DNA of 64,000 nt from SIG307 sp045596385 (GTDB taxonomy: Bacteria > Bacillota > Clostridia > Lachnospirales > Lachnospiraceae), in NCBI GenBank assembly GCA_045596385.1, contig JAZOCC010000024.1, positions 1 to 64,000 of the forward strand, in the 5' to 3' direction. Positions within the stretch are counted from its first letter, which is position 1, and every line of letters begins with the position of its first letter. The position numbers and the translations under genes are program-made. The notes under the pieces were generated by a model. That model was not told the DNA's origin, searched no databases, and saw only the letters and a program-made list of their open reading frames with translations. Positions 56,237 to 64,000 of the stretch are shown one piece after another.

Positions 56237-56578
56237 TTACTCGTTTTTGTCGCATTGCAAAAGCTGAATCTGGTGTACGATATTGAAAATCGCATTCTTT
56301 TCCGCTTCAGTACAGGTCTGTAACTGAAGGAGTATTCGTTCAGTCAAAAGGTCGTGACTGTATTCCAAGGGTTTCGCCCGGAAGAACTCTTCCAAGGAAA
56401 CGTTTAATGCAGAACAGATGTCTTCCATCACATGAACCGTAGGATTTTTAAGGTTTCGTTCAATCTGTCCGTAATACGTGGTGGTGATTCCTGCACGTAA
56501 TGCGACCTGTTCCTGGCTTAAGCCGAGATTTGTTCTGAGCTTTTGCAATTTGTTTCCGATATTAAAGTTATCATTCAT
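56237..56578 (-). CDS. Xre-family transcriptional regulator (divergent to LysM gene)
   Basis: 113 residues, ATG at 56578 with GGTGAT upstream. HTH at about 8-65: IGNKLQKLRTNLGLSQEQVALRAGITTTYYGQIERNLKNPTVHVMEDICSALNV. A helical C-terminus follows (LQLQTCTEAEKNAIFNIVHQIQLL). It is transcribed from a promoter that overlaps the LysM promoter back to back and is flanked by ATAGTTATT direct repeats, so self- and cross-repression is likely. Confidence 0.88.
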   Translation of the reverse strand: MNDNFNIGNKLQKLRTNLGLSQEQVALRAGITTTYYGQIERNLKNPTVHVMEDICSALNVSLEEFFRAKPLEYSHDLLTERILLQLQTCTEAEKNAIFNIVHQIQLLQCDKNE

Positions 56579-56588
56579 ATTAATCACC

Positions 56589-56668
56589 ATAGTTATTTTA
56601 TCGCATTGACAAACATGCCTCAAGATACTATAATTACTTATACGCAGTAACAATAGTTATTATGCGTA
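56589..56668. promoter_or_regulatory. Divergent overlapping promoters with repeated operator
   Basis: Plus: TTGACA (56606)-17-TATAAT (56629). Minus: TTGTTA (56653-56648)-17-TAGTAT (56630-56625). ATAGTTATT occurs at 56589 and 56653. TACGCA (56641) and TGCGTA (56663) form an inverted repeat. Confidence 0.7.
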
Positions 56669-56692
56669 AAGTAAAACTAAGGAGGATGTTAT

Positions 56693-57598
56693 ATGAGAAG
56701 AAATGTTGCAAAACTTGTAGGGGTTGTACTGACGGCAGCTCTTTGTGTAACGCTAGTGCCGGTGCAAACAGCAAAGGCAGAAGATGTGGTTTTGACGTAC
56801 ACGCCTGGAAATGCCGGAACTGCCGATTTAGAGATGACCGGCAGTCAGTTATTGGAGGCATATACCGGTAAATGGGAAGAAGAAATGAGTTCTTTCACGG
56901 TATCCGAGGATAAACTGGTAATTGAAGACTGGATGACCGGAGAAACGAAAGAAATTGACTGGACTTACCAGGCCGAAACAAAGGTAATCGAGAACGTTCC
57001 GTTGACCGAAGCGGATGCCATTGACCAGAGAGAAATGGGTGTTGATCCGGAAGGCAAGGCAAAGGCAATTCACTTCACAGATGCGGAAAATGATTACTAC
57101 CTTTACAAGGGTTATAACTTAAGAATGGGCACGACCGTGGTAAATATCATGGGTTACAGCAAGGATTCCGGAGACCTGCAGTGCAGCTATATTATGGCAG
57201 CTAAGTACATTGATGATGAAAGTTATACCGTACAGCAGGCATTGGAACTGGCAAAGCAGGCGGTTGCAGGAGATGCAGAAGAGCCGAAGGCCGAAGAACC
57301 TAAGGTAGAGGAGCCGAAGCCTGAGGAGCCGAAGGAAGAACCGAAGGTTGAGGAACCGGCAGAGGAACCGAAGACTGAGGAGCCTAAGACGGAGGTGAAG
57401 TTAACCGCAAGCGGCAGAAAGATGTATGAGGGCGAAGAGGTTTATATCGTACAGAGTGGTGACTGCCTGTGGGCGATTGCGAGAAAACTGTTAGGGAATG
57501 GGGCCAAGTACAATGAGCTGTTTACGAGAAACGGCGATATTGTTAAGAAGGCAACGCTGATTTTCCCAGGACAGGAAATCATTTACAAAGCAAAATAA
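56693..57598 (+). CDS. Secreted LysM-domain protein with EPK-rich linker
   Basis: 301 residues, ATG at 56693 with AAGGAGG upstream. Signal peptide (LVGVVLTAALCVTLVPVQTAKA, cleavage about 29). An N-terminal domain of unknown fold (about 30-190) is followed by a Glu-Pro-Lys repeat linker (about 195-240, EEPKAEEPKVEEPKPEEPK). A LysM domain closes the protein (about 253-300: YIVQSGDCLWAIARKLLGNG, FPGQEIIYKAK). LysM binds peptidoglycan GlcNAc, so the protein is held at the wall. Under the Xre-controlled divergent promoter. Confidence 0.87.
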   Translation: MRRNVAKLVGVVLTAALCVTLVPVQTAKAEDVVLTYTPGNAGTADLEMTGSQLLEAYTGKWEEEMSSFTVSEDKLVIEDWMTGETKEIDWTYQAETKVIENVPLTEADAIDQREMGVDPEGKAKAIHFTDAENDYYLYKGYNLRMGTTVVNIMGYSKDSGDLQCSYIMAAKYIDDESYTVQQALELAKQAVAGDAEEPKAEEPKVEEPKPEEPKEEPKVEEPAEEPKTEEPKTEVKLTASGRKMYEGEEVYIVQSGDCLWAIARKLLGNGAKYNELFTRNGDIVKKATLIFPGQEIIYKAK

Positions 57599-57609
57599 GG
57601 ACCAATAGG

Positions 57610-57640
57610 GGAGCAGTTCGGTTTTGGACTGCTCCTTATA
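57610..57640 (+). terminator. Terminator after the LysM gene
   Basis: GGAGCAGT (57610-57617)/ACTGCTCC (57628-57635), loop 10 nt, weak T run. Confidence 0.65.
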
Positions 57641-57674
57641 TAAAGGAATAATAAAATACGAAGGAGACACTACT

Positions 57675-58316
57675 ATGGGTTTGTTTAAGGATGTTTATTG
57701 TGCGGAGTGTGGGGAAAAGACCAAAATGTTGACACGTACGTGCCTGTGTGATGATAACTATTTGTGTTCAAAGTGTGCATCCATTGTGCCGGATTATATT
57801 CGCAGCACATTTGAAAGTAAGTATACGTTGGAGGATTATAAAGAGTTAAAGAAAGAATTGGATGAATCCGAGGAGTATGGGAAAGTATTTCATCAAACGC
57901 ATAGCTTTTATAACTTACATATGGATGCGGAGCGTGGACTGTTCTATGTTGATGATATTCTTGCGAAGAAAACGTTGTATTTAAGCTTGTGTTCCGTAGA
58001 TCGCTTTAATCTTACATTCCAGCCGGAAGAATATAAAGAGGGGTTCCTCGGGGAGAAAATAAAAGGTTCTATTTACATGGAACTTGAAGTGGAGGATCCT
58101 TATTTTTACTATACGGGAGTACTGGCAAGTGGCGTAAAAGTAAAAGCAAAGAAGGGGCTATTCGGAAAAAAGATAAGTTACGAGGATCCAGAAGGAATGG
58201 ATAGCTTTCTTTATGCTTTTAACTGTGCATGGGAAAGAGACTTAGATGGCCTCAGCCAATATGCAGAGGAGCATGCAGAAGAGCTTGAAGAGAAGCGGCT
58301 GGAACAGGAGGATTAA
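57675..58316 (+). CDS. DUF4428-like zinc-ribbon protein
   Basis: 213 residues, ATG at 57675 with AAGGAGAC upstream. N-terminal zinc ribbon CAECGEKTKMLTRTCLCDDNYLCSKCAS (CxxC...CxxC), as in DUF4428. A soluble alpha/beta domain follows, with YNLHMDAERGLFYVDDILAKK and KAKKGLFGKKISYEDPEGMD. Function unknown; it directly precedes, and is probably co-expressed with, a polytopic membrane protein. Confidence 0.72.
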   Translation: MGLFKDVYCAECGEKTKMLTRTCLCDDNYLCSKCASIVPDYIRSTFESKYTLEDYKELKKELDESEEYGKVFHQTHSFYNLHMDAERGLFYVDDILAKKTLYLSLCSVDRFNLTFQPEEYKEGFLGEKIKGSIYMELEVEDPYFYYTGVLASGVKVKAKKGLFGKKISYEDPEGMDSFLYAFNCAWERDLDGLSQYAEEHAEELEEKRLEQED

Positions 58317-58319
58317 CCA

Positions 58320-59135
58320 GTGGAAGAAAATCTGACTGTAGAAAATAACGAAAAAGTCAAACCGAAGGGATCGAAAAAAGCAAAGATAGGCGGCATAGTC
58401 TGCCTGGCTTTGGCGGTGGTTGTATGGTTGATTAAGAGTGCACTTCCATTTTTTGCGGTTTTCATAAACATCAAGAATGATGCCGTTATTATGGAAAGTA
58501 ATACAATGGGAACGATTAATCTGGTGTTAAATATTGTTATGCTGCTGCTCATCGTAGTAGGTATTGTATTCTTTGCGTATAATCCAAAGGCCATACAGAA
58601 AAGAGAAGGCGGAGAGGCTTATTCGGACAGCAAACGTGATTTCATCATAGACGGTATTATTGCATTGGTGGGATTTATTATTGCGGCAGTGCTTGTACTG
58701 GTTGCAAAGGCTGGATTTGTCGGTGATGTAGTTGGAGATATCCTGTTTCTTGGAATACCGATTGGTGGCCTTATCTACATAATCAAGTCTCAGATTATTG
58801 TGGTACTGCCATCTATTATTTCAACCGGCGCATCGTTTGTCCATAACTTCGCCTGCTTCTTCTTTGCAGTCCCGTTTGTCGGAATATTTGTAGGCGCTTT
58901 GGCCTGGCTCTTTTTCATGGGCGTGTACATAGGCGTATGTATCGGAGCCATTCTTGGTCTGGCATACAGCTTTGCGTTCGTAATGTTACTACGAATCATA
59001 AGCTTCACACTATGCCTGCTTGGAGTTCAGGTTTCAAGAGACGTAATGAAGAAGATTGAACTGGTTGGTATTATTGTTTCAGCAGTCGTGCTGGGATTCG
59101 TAATGTTCTTTGTGTTTGCAGGGGCACTACTTTAA
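58320..59135 (+). CDS. Polytopic membrane protein of unknown function
   Basis: 271 residues from GTG at 58320, 3 nt after the zinc-ribbon gene; AGGAGG lies 8 nt upstream. A basic N-terminal tail (NNEKVKPKGSKKAKI) precedes about seven hydrophobic segments (e.g. IGGIVCLALAVVVWLIKSAL; LVLNIVMLLLIVVGIVFFAY). No transporter motif is recognised. Forms a two-gene unit with the DUF4428-like gene. Confidence 0.72.
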   Translation: MEENLTVENNEKVKPKGSKKAKIGGIVCLALAVVVWLIKSALPFFAVFINIKNDAVIMESNTMGTINLVLNIVMLLLIVVGIVFFAYNPKAIQKREGGEAYSDSKRDFIIDGIIALVGFIIAAVLVLVAKAGFVGDVVGDILFLGIPIGGLIYIIKSQIIVVLPSIISTGASFVHNFACFFFAVPFVGIFVGALAWLFFMGVYIGVCIGAILGLAYSFAFVMLLRIISFTLCLLGVQVSRDVMKKIELVGIIVSAVVLGFVMFFVFAGALL

Positions 59136-59282
59136 ACTGAAGAATAAGATTTAGGGGGTTGCCGCATTTACGATTGAAGAATCATAGGTGCGACAGCCCC
59201 TTGTTAAACCAATATACCGGGGGAAGATGGAGGTTACGTTAAGAGTATATGCGAACGATAAATTCCATACGCTACCAAACCT

Positions 59283-59477
59283 CTAGTCTTCAACATCTGA
59301 TGGAGGATAGTCGAAGGGGTCAGGATTGTTGTTTACATAAACAGAAGCCCAACTATCTTCCCAGATGATTTCTTGAGCTTTTAAGGCATCGGCTGAATAA
59401 TTCCCAGATTCTTGCCTTTGGTTGGCGAGTAATGCGATTTCGTGGTTGGTTAAAGCTCTAATTTCTTTTCTTGTCAT
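59283..59477 (-). CDS. Small hypothetical protein
   Basis: 64 residues, ATG at 59477 with AAGGAGG 7 nt upstream. Sequence: MTRKEIRALTNHEIALLANQ then an acidic, Asn/Pro-rich C-terminus (NNNPDPFDYPPSDVED). No family recognised. The good ribosome-binding site makes it more credible than other short frames here. Confidence 0.6.
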   Translation of the reverse strand: MTRKEIRALTNHEIALLANQRQESGNYSADALKAQEIIWEDSWASVYVNNNPDPFDYPPSDVED

Positions 59478-59616
59478 GATTTTCCCTCCTTGAGGTGCTT
59501 AGGTAATAGGTTGTCTTTAGCTTTTTACAATGAAAGAACAAAGGTAAGATTATATCATCCCTGGCTTTATGCCACTGTCGAGATTGTGTTATTGCGTGGT
59601 AAATGTAGGTAATCAT
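59458..59616 (-). CDS. Possible small basic protein overlapping the next gene
   Basis: 52 residues from ATG at 59616, with AAAAGGAGATGG upstream; overlaps the start of the 64-residue gene by 20 nt. Sequence is basic (MITYIYHAITQSRQWHKARD, C-terminal RRENHDKKRN). Could be a leader peptide coupling translation. Confidence 0.35.
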   Translation of the reverse strand: MITYIYHAITQSRQWHKARDDIILPLFFHCKKLKTTYYLSTSRRENHDKKRN

Positions 59617-59938
59617 AAGACCATCTCCTTTTCTGCACTTATTACAATGTTTTTGTCCAGCAGTTAAAAAGCTGACATTGTAGTAGAGGAAAAAACCTGG
59701 CGTGTTGAAGCGATTTAAGAAAAATTTAAGAAATATGGATAGGTATATCAGAAAAGCAGGTATGGAAGAAGGATAGACGGAATTATTAGGCAAAGTAACT
59801 TGATAGTATATAGATGGTATCGCAGATTAGGAAATTCAAATATAAACCAGGAAAATATACTCGACTTGAATATGGATTAGTGCTATAATTTATTTGGACG
59901 ACAAAGGATAAAACACATCTTTGGAGGAGGGCTGTACG
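59617..59938. other. Intergenic region with inverted repeat and promoter
   Basis: TACAATGT (59643-59650)/ACATTGTA (59675-59682) form an 8-bp inverted repeat with inner CAGC/GCTG. A promoter for the DUF4365 gene lies at the right (TCGACT at 59861, 17 nt, TATAAT at 59884). Nothing else is supported. Confidence 0.55.
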
Positions 59939-61717
59939 TTGGATACTTTATTAGATGTAACACCACATACAAGGACAATAGAGATGTATTCTATAAACCA
60001 TCTTGAATTCTGTATTGGTAATGAACGACTACTTGAGAGTAAAATTCCCAGAGGCGATACAGAACCATCGTGGGATGGAGAAATCCATATTTATAACGAA
60101 CCTAAACATAATGCGGTACAGCAGGGGGTAAAAAGAGTTCCGGTTCAAGTAAAAGGTAAATTCATGCCGGAGTATATTAAGAGACAGAGAATTACTTATC
60201 CTGTAAGATATGGTGATTTAAGAAATTACGCGAATGAAAGAGGATGTGTATATTTTGTTATCGCTGTTAGTAACGAAGAATTGGGATATGCAATATTCTA
60301 TAACATTTTGACACCTTTGAAGGTTAATGCGTTTTTAAAGGGTGCAGAGGATAAGGCCGGAGACCAAACAGTAAGTTTGGCGATGAATAGACTTAATCAT
60401 AAGAAAAAGGGGGATTTATTGCGTGTTTTATATCAGTATGATCTTGACTGGAGAAAACAAATCAGTGTCAAACCGATACAAATAAACGAAGGGAAATCGT
60501 ATGAGATAAACTGTACAGCGGTTGGTGTAACTTCGACACAAGAGATGTTTAAGAGATTTAATGCGGGAGATTTATGCTTATATCTGAAAGAAGATGACGG
60601 AAGAGAAATACCAATAGAATGGGATTCGACAGCAAAAATGTTTGAAATCGGAAAGATAGATAAGCCGGTAGTTGTTGGGGATCAAATATATTACAATGAA
60701 TATGATGTGCTTAAGAATGAAGAAGGTGTCTTTTGTATTGTAGTAAGCCCTAATATTTCATTCGATTTAAAAACAAATGTTCTGCATTTTCAAATCAACA
60801 GCGGATTAGAAGCATTAAAGAAAGACGAGCTCTTTTTACGAAAAATATTTGAAGGAGATTCTGTAGTTGAATTTACCGGATGTAAGAAATGTTGGTTTTC
60901 ACACAAAATGACACGTGACATACGGGAACAGTTAGATTTAATAGATTCGTTATATGCGATGATGAATCACGTGGGGGCAGAATTAAATACCCCTTATACA
61001 AAATTGGATATAGAAGAAGCAAAGCAATTAGATTTTCTTTTGAATGCCTATAATAGAAGAATAGATAAAGAGTTTGTGAATAACACCATGGCACATAGAT
61101 TCTTTATCGATAATACGTATATTGTTCTTTTTATAGTGCTTAACCAGACAACAAATGAATTGGAATTTATAAATACATTTCGAAAGTCGGAGTATGTTCA
61201 CTATGCATATGCGGAAGATGGTACGAGATATAGAGCGCCGATGTTTTCCCTTTCAGATATAGATAGTGAGATTTATAGTAAACTGTATGATTACAACTAC
61301 GAATATATGGTCGAAGCTATTTCTGAAATGGAATTTGACGAGAAAAATTTTGTTGTTGTAAATGATGTACTATTAAGACTGATAAATGCGTATGAGTTGT
61401 CAAATGGAAGGCAGATAATACTTGATACTGCAGAAAAGATCGGAAAAATAATATTGGATAAATATCCTGGTAATAATGTTGCAAGGGTAAATTACCTGCA
61501 GATTATTAAAAGGAGAAGAGAGTTAACTCGGGATGAGAAGGAATCGCTGGAAAAGATAAAAGAGGAGTCAGAGGATATTCTATTAATCTGTGGTGTCAAT
61601 ATTCTATTAGAAAATAACTATGAAATTTTAAAAGCGTACAGAAAAATGACCGAGGAACAAAAAACGGTTTTCAGCAACTATCCTATTGCAAAATTATATA
61701 ACGGAAAATGGGAATAG
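59939..61717 (+). CDS. DUF4365-domain protein (restriction-nuclease-like fold)
   Basis: 592 residues from TTG at 59939; GGAGGAGG lies 8 nt upstream, and an upstream TTG would include that site. The N-terminal DUF4365 domain (about 15-160) has PSWDGEIHIYN and VPVQVKGK, i.e. the D...QxK pattern of PD-(D/E)xK nuclease folds, with EDKAGDQT after. The remainder is alpha/beta with helical repeats (about 410-590, AEKIGKIILDKYPGNNVARVNY). Such proteins are scattered through defence islands; target unknown. AT-rich compared with the left half of the window. Confidence 0.75.
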   Translation: MDTLLDVTPHTRTIEMYSINHLEFCIGNERLLESKIPRGDTEPSWDGEIHIYNEPKHNAVQQGVKRVPVQVKGKFMPEYIKRQRITYPVRYGDLRNYANERGCVYFVIAVSNEELGYAIFYNILTPLKVNAFLKGAEDKAGDQTVSLAMNRLNHKKKGDLLRVLYQYDLDWRKQISVKPIQINEGKSYEINCTAVGVTSTQEMFKRFNAGDLCLYLKEDDGREIPIEWDSTAKMFEIGKIDKPVVVGDQIYYNEYDVLKNEEGVFCIVVSPNISFDLKTNVLHFQINSGLEALKKDELFLRKIFEGDSVVEFTGCKKCWFSHKMTRDIREQLDLIDSLYAMMNHVGAELNTPYTKLDIEEAKQLDFLLNAYNRRIDKEFVNNTMAHRFFIDNTYIVLFIVLNQTTNELEFINTFRKSEYVHYAYAEDGTRYRAPMFSLSDIDSEIYSKLYDYNYEYMVEAISEMEFDEKNFVVVNDVLLRLINAYELSNGRQIILDTAEKIGKIILDKYPGNNVARVNYLQIIKRRRELTRDEKESLEKIKEESEDILLICGVNILLENNYEILKAYRKMTEEQKTVFSNYPIAKLYNGKWE

Positions 61718-61775
61718 GTTTTTGGGGGAACGGATAAAACTGATAGTTTGAAAATGAAAGAATTAGGAGGATATT

Positions 61776-62123
61776 ATGCAGAGATACGGTATTGGAGAGA
61801 TGGAGATGAAAATGGCAAAGCTGCTTTGGGACAGGGAAGGCATCGGCTCCGGCGCAGTTGTGACACTTTGTAAGGAAGAATTTGGATGGGCAAAGTCCAC
61901 GACCTATACGATGCTTCGGAGACTGTGCCAGCATGGGTTATTTCAGAACGTAAATAGCGTCGTAACTCCGGTCATGAGTGAGGACGACTATAAAGCAAAG
62001 CTTGCTACTGAGTTGGTAAATGATAAGTTCGATGGCTCTCTTACGGAGTTTGTAAGACTTGTCGTGGTGAAAAACGGTATAAGTGCTACGGATAAGGAGC
62101 AACTCAAAAAGATTCTTAAATAA
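61776..62123 (+). CDS. BlaI/MecI/CopY-family transcriptional regulator
   Basis: 115 residues, ATG at 61776 with TTAGGAGG upstream. Winged helix: GEMEMKMAKLLWDREGIGSG, GWAKSTTYTMLRRLCQHGLF. A short C-terminal dimerisation part follows (VNDKFDGSLTEFVRLVVVKN, DKEQLKKILK). In antibiotic-resistance systems such repressors are cut by BlaR-type sensors; none lies nearby, so its target is open. Confidence 0.87.
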   Translation: MQRYGIGEMEMKMAKLLWDREGIGSGAVVTLCKEEFGWAKSTTYTMLRRLCQHGLFQNVNSVVTPVMSEDDYKAKLATELVNDKFDGSLTEFVRLVVVKNGISATDKEQLKKILK

Positions 62124-62131
62124 AGAGAACA

Positions 62132-62172
62132 AACACCACCTGCCTCAAAGATAGAGAAAGGTGGTGTTTTAT
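62132..62172 (+). terminator. Terminator after the BlaI-like gene
   Basis: AACACCACC (62132-62140)/GGTGGTGTT (62160-62168), extendable outward through AAAGAGAACA/TGTTCTTT. Confidence 0.75.
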
Positions 62173-62207
62173 GTTCTTTATTTGCTTGCAGGAAAAAATA
62201 TTTTGAG

Positions 62208-62238
62208 TAGTCATATGTCGATTTTTGGAATATAATAA
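62208..62238 (+). promoter_or_regulatory. Promoter with shared 23-bp motif, copy A
   Basis: TAGTCA at 62208, 17 nt, TATAAT at 62231, with TGTCGATTTTTGGAATATAA across 62216-62235. A near-identical element is at 63940. Confidence 0.6.
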
Positions 62239-62329
62239 TGGATAGTACATGTTAAACAGAGAATTAGTAGAACATGATTTGTACACTCAAATTTAAGGTG
62301 ACGCAATTCTTATTTTCAGGAGGTTTCAA

Positions 62330-63094
62330 ATGGCAAAGTTTGCATATCGAGTTCCAGAAAGAGAGTCGACAAAAGTTGATGCAGCTCAGCTACCATTGCA
62401 TGGTAACGGTACATTTTATTGTACCACTCCCGGTTGCAGGGCTAAAATGCATGTGCGTTCTCCGCAAAAAGCAAGTGCTTGCTTCGTGAGTTATGATATT
62501 TCAGAACATACTGGTGGCGTGCTCTGTCATATAAAAGACAAGTTTAATCCGGATCATTATGAGGAAGACTTGTTTTCATTGAAAAATGTTTTTGACAACA
62601 TATTGTCTCCAGTGGAACGAGAAAAGACTCCGCACCATGGTAGTGGAGGAAAAGGGACAGGAAAAGGTATAGCAATTAATACATTAAAAATGCTATACCT
62701 TATGTGCGTTCAATATAGGGATGGTGGAACATATAACGGATATCGGATAGATGATATCCTTGTAGACAAATACAATTTCAGAAGCTATCAAGAAGACGGT
62801 ATTGTAGGAAATCGTATTGTTGCGTGTACTTTTTGGAAGTATGATTCGGGGACCCAATGTATTTACATGAATTGCCCGGACGAGTTACTGGGATTGTCAA
62901 AAGAACAACACCAGTCGCTTAAATTACATATAGCGAACAAAGAGATGTTTCAAAAATGTGTTAAAAAGCTTTTGGACCCATCTCATTCGAAAATCTCCGT
63001 AATTGGCTCGAGATGGACTGCCTCTGGAGATGCGTCCTGTTTGGCAGAATGTGAAATTACATCTGTAGGCAAGCAAATCTGTAAAGGAGACTAA
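62330..63094 (+). CDS. Hypothetical protein with N-terminal zinc-finger-like motif
   Basis: 254 residues, ATG at 62330 with AGGAGG upstream. The N-terminus has FYCTTPGCRAKMHVRSPQ and GVLCHIKD, i.e. C-x4-C...C-x-H, a possible metal site. The middle has a Gly/Lys-rich stretch (TPHHGSGGKGTGKGIAIN). The C-terminal half is alpha/beta (YKSY-type, KCVKKLLDPSHSKISVIGSRW). The N-terminal part recalls the CoiA/competence-like zinc domain, but the match is not firm. Stops overlap the convergent gene by 4 nt. Confidence 0.68.
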   Translation: MAKFAYRVPERESTKVDAAQLPLHGNGTFYCTTPGCRAKMHVRSPQKASACFVSYDISEHTGGVLCHIKDKFNPDHYEEDLFSLKNVFDNILSPVEREKTPHHGSGGKGTGKGIAINTLKMLYLMCVQYRDGGTYNGYRIDDILVDKYNFRSYQEDGIVGNRIVACTFWKYDSGTQCIYMNCPDELLGLSKEQHQSLKLHIANKEMFQKCVKKLLDPSHSKISVIGSRWTASGDASCLAECEITSVGKQICKGD

Positions 63095-63372
63095 TACGGT
63101 TTCTCTATAACAAGTATTCCATCTCTCTTCATGATTGATGCGATTTCATGAGAGAGTTCTTCGGTATAACCGTAACCTTCAAAAAGCTCTTCAATCAACT
63201 CTGTGTCGGCTTCATGACTGTCGTATCCCAAGACGTAATGAAGGATGCGGAGTTGTTCTGTTGAAAGGTTATTTAGCTTATCTCTTACAAGGGTCGGGAT
63301 CCATTCTAAAAGCTCGTCCCGTTCCCTTTTTTCGTTGATTACGTCGGTAGTATTCTTTTTATTCAATGTCAT
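63091..63372 (-). CDS. Hypothetical small helical protein
   Basis: 93 residues, ATG at 63372; AAGGGGG lies upstream on the minus strand. Acidic and helical (ERDELLEWIPTLVRDKLNNL, EELFEGYGYTEELSHEIASIM). Resembles uncharacterised DUF-type small proteins of mobile elements; no function is assigned. 20 nt downstream of the next gene, probably co-transcribed. Confidence 0.65.
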   Translation of the reverse strand: MTLNKKNTTDVINEKRERDELLEWIPTLVRDKLNNLSTEQLRILHYVLGYDSHEADTELIEELFEGYGYTEELSHEIASIMKRDGILVIEKPY

Positions 63373-63392
63373 AGCCCCCTTTATGTTCTTTA

Positions 63393-63839
63393 TTACGCTG
63401 GTACCACTATCTTCTCAATATACGGAACCAACACCCTTACATAGGCAGCGAGATTAATGACAACACCATATCCTGTCTTTTCTGGTACATTCCAGAAAGA
63501 CTCTTTGTCAAAATCTTCTTTTATGCTATCGAAAAAGGTTTCCTCATCAGAACTAAGCTCTTGCTGTTCTTTCTTGGCAAGGATGGTATCATACATTTCT
63601 TTTGAAAGTTGTTGTATCTCTTGTGTAATTTGTACCAACTCCTGTTTGCGTTCCTCCGGCAGAGAGTCATACAAGGTTCTTGTTATAAACATCTCTTTTG
63701 TTTCTTGGTTTGAATACAGAAGCTTTATTGCTTCAGTTTTTCTTAACGCATCTTCTGCTCTTGTCTTTAAATTCTTATACATAAGCTTACCGCTGCACCG
63801 TAGTGCATTTCCTTTCTTATTAAGATATCCAGGGGGCAT
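63393..63839 (-). CDS. Hypothetical coiled-coil protein
   Basis: 148 residues from ATG 63839 (no clear ribosome-binding site); an internal ATG (Met20, MYKNLKTRAEDALRKTEAIK) is an alternative. Charged helices (LPEERKQELVQITQEIQQLS) followed by a C-terminal VVINLAAYVRVLVPYIEKI segment. Function unknown; in operon with the 93-residue gene. Confidence 0.55.
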   Translation of the reverse strand: MPPGYLNKKGNALRCSGKLMYKNLKTRAEDALRKTEAIKLLYSNQETKEMFITRTLYDSLPEERKQELVQITQEIQQLSKEMYDTILAKKEQQELSSDEETFFDSIKEDFDKESFWNVPEKTGYGVVINLAAYVRVLVPYIEKIVVPA

Positions 63840-63931
63840 ATGAACACTGTGTCGAACAACTGTTATATTATGTAGAAAGATTTATGAGTAGAAATGTCAT
63901 ATATTATTTTATTACGAAAATATGTTGGGGA

Positions 63932-63962
63932 TAGTATTTTGTCGATTATTGGTATATAATAA
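63932..63962 (+). promoter_or_regulatory. Promoter with shared 23-bp motif, copy B
   Basis: TAGTAT at 63932, 17 nt, TATAAT at 63955, with TGTCGATTATTGGTATATAA at 63940-63959. 21 of 23 positions match copy A at 62216. Confidence 0.6.
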
Positions 63963-63996
63963 AAACATAGAACACTAAAGATTGGGGAACAAAAAT

Positions 63997-64000
63997 ATGG
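63997..64000 (+). other. Possible start codon of a gene running off the right edge
   Basis: ATG at 63997 lies 37 nt after the copy-B promoter; GGGGAA upstream is a weak ribosome-binding site. Only the first codon is in the window. Confidence 0.35.

Noticed and set aside
61776..62123. Beta-lactam resistance operon around the BlaI-like gene
   Set aside because: No BlaR-type sensor or beta-lactamase gene is adjacent.

Overview
The window looks like a chromosome segment of a spore-forming, low-to-mid GC member of the Bacillota, most likely a Lachnospiraceae-type gut clostridium. The indicators are a short-form prolyl-tRNA synthetase behind a T-box, cotS-, ytvI- and spoVT-type sporulation genes, GH10 and GH16 glycanases with CBM6 modules, an NCS2 permease, rubrerythrin, and AGGAGG ribosome-binding sites with TTGACA/TATAAT promoters throughout. 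No rRNA, tRNA or CRISPR array was seen. Identifications rest on motifs and family knowledge read by eye; no database search was run.

Layout. Positions 1-1210 are the C-terminal end of a Pro-Thr-Ala repeat surface protein. Positions 1367-6090 form a tight type IV pilus-like operon: a transglutaminase-fold lipoprotein, a PilC-type platform protein, four small single-pass or pilin-like proteins and the ATPase PilT. Positions 6192-18778 are mostly housekeeping and sporulation genes: a CotS-like kinase fold, a TraX-like protein, a PEGA protein, two SPFH proteins (HflK/HflC), a CMP kinase-like protein, a YtvI-type permease, a CDF transporter and a chemoreceptor fused to a YcgR/PilZ c-di-GMP module. 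Positions 18786-37266 carry T-box-proS, a polar amino acid ABC transporter, a DUF1538/P-II pair, a Y-family polymerase with a candidate LexA box, rubrerythrin, an attenuator-like leader before a uracil/xanthine permease, a GH10 xylanase with a palindromic operator, and a secreted GH16 glucanase with three CBM6 domains.

Positions 37340-42474 are the first unusual region. The sigma-G-type promoter and first 34 codons of spoVT occur three times. Only the third copy continues into full SpoVT. The first two switch, exactly at a 7-bp inverted repeat, to a shared alternative tail. Between the copies lie accessory genes: an AlbA/Schlafen-type protein with a 21-bp tandem repeat, two unknown proteins, a 5'-truncated Abi protein and a frameshifted small gene.

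Positions 43098-51263 are an 8.2-kb five-gene operon of three consecutive tyrosine recombinases, a coiled-coil TnpC-like protein and an 884-residue protein made of twelve zinc-ribbon units. It is probably a Tn554/recombinase-trio type element. From 51490 to the end the DNA is accessory: two Xre regulators, an orphan ClpX-like AAA+ ATPase, a GNAT acetyltransferase coupled to a small basic protein behind a structured leader (toxin-antitoxin-like), a LysM protein under a divergent Xre-type operator, a DUF4365 nuclease-like protein, a BlaI-like regulator, and unknown genes, two of whose promoters share a 23-bp motif.
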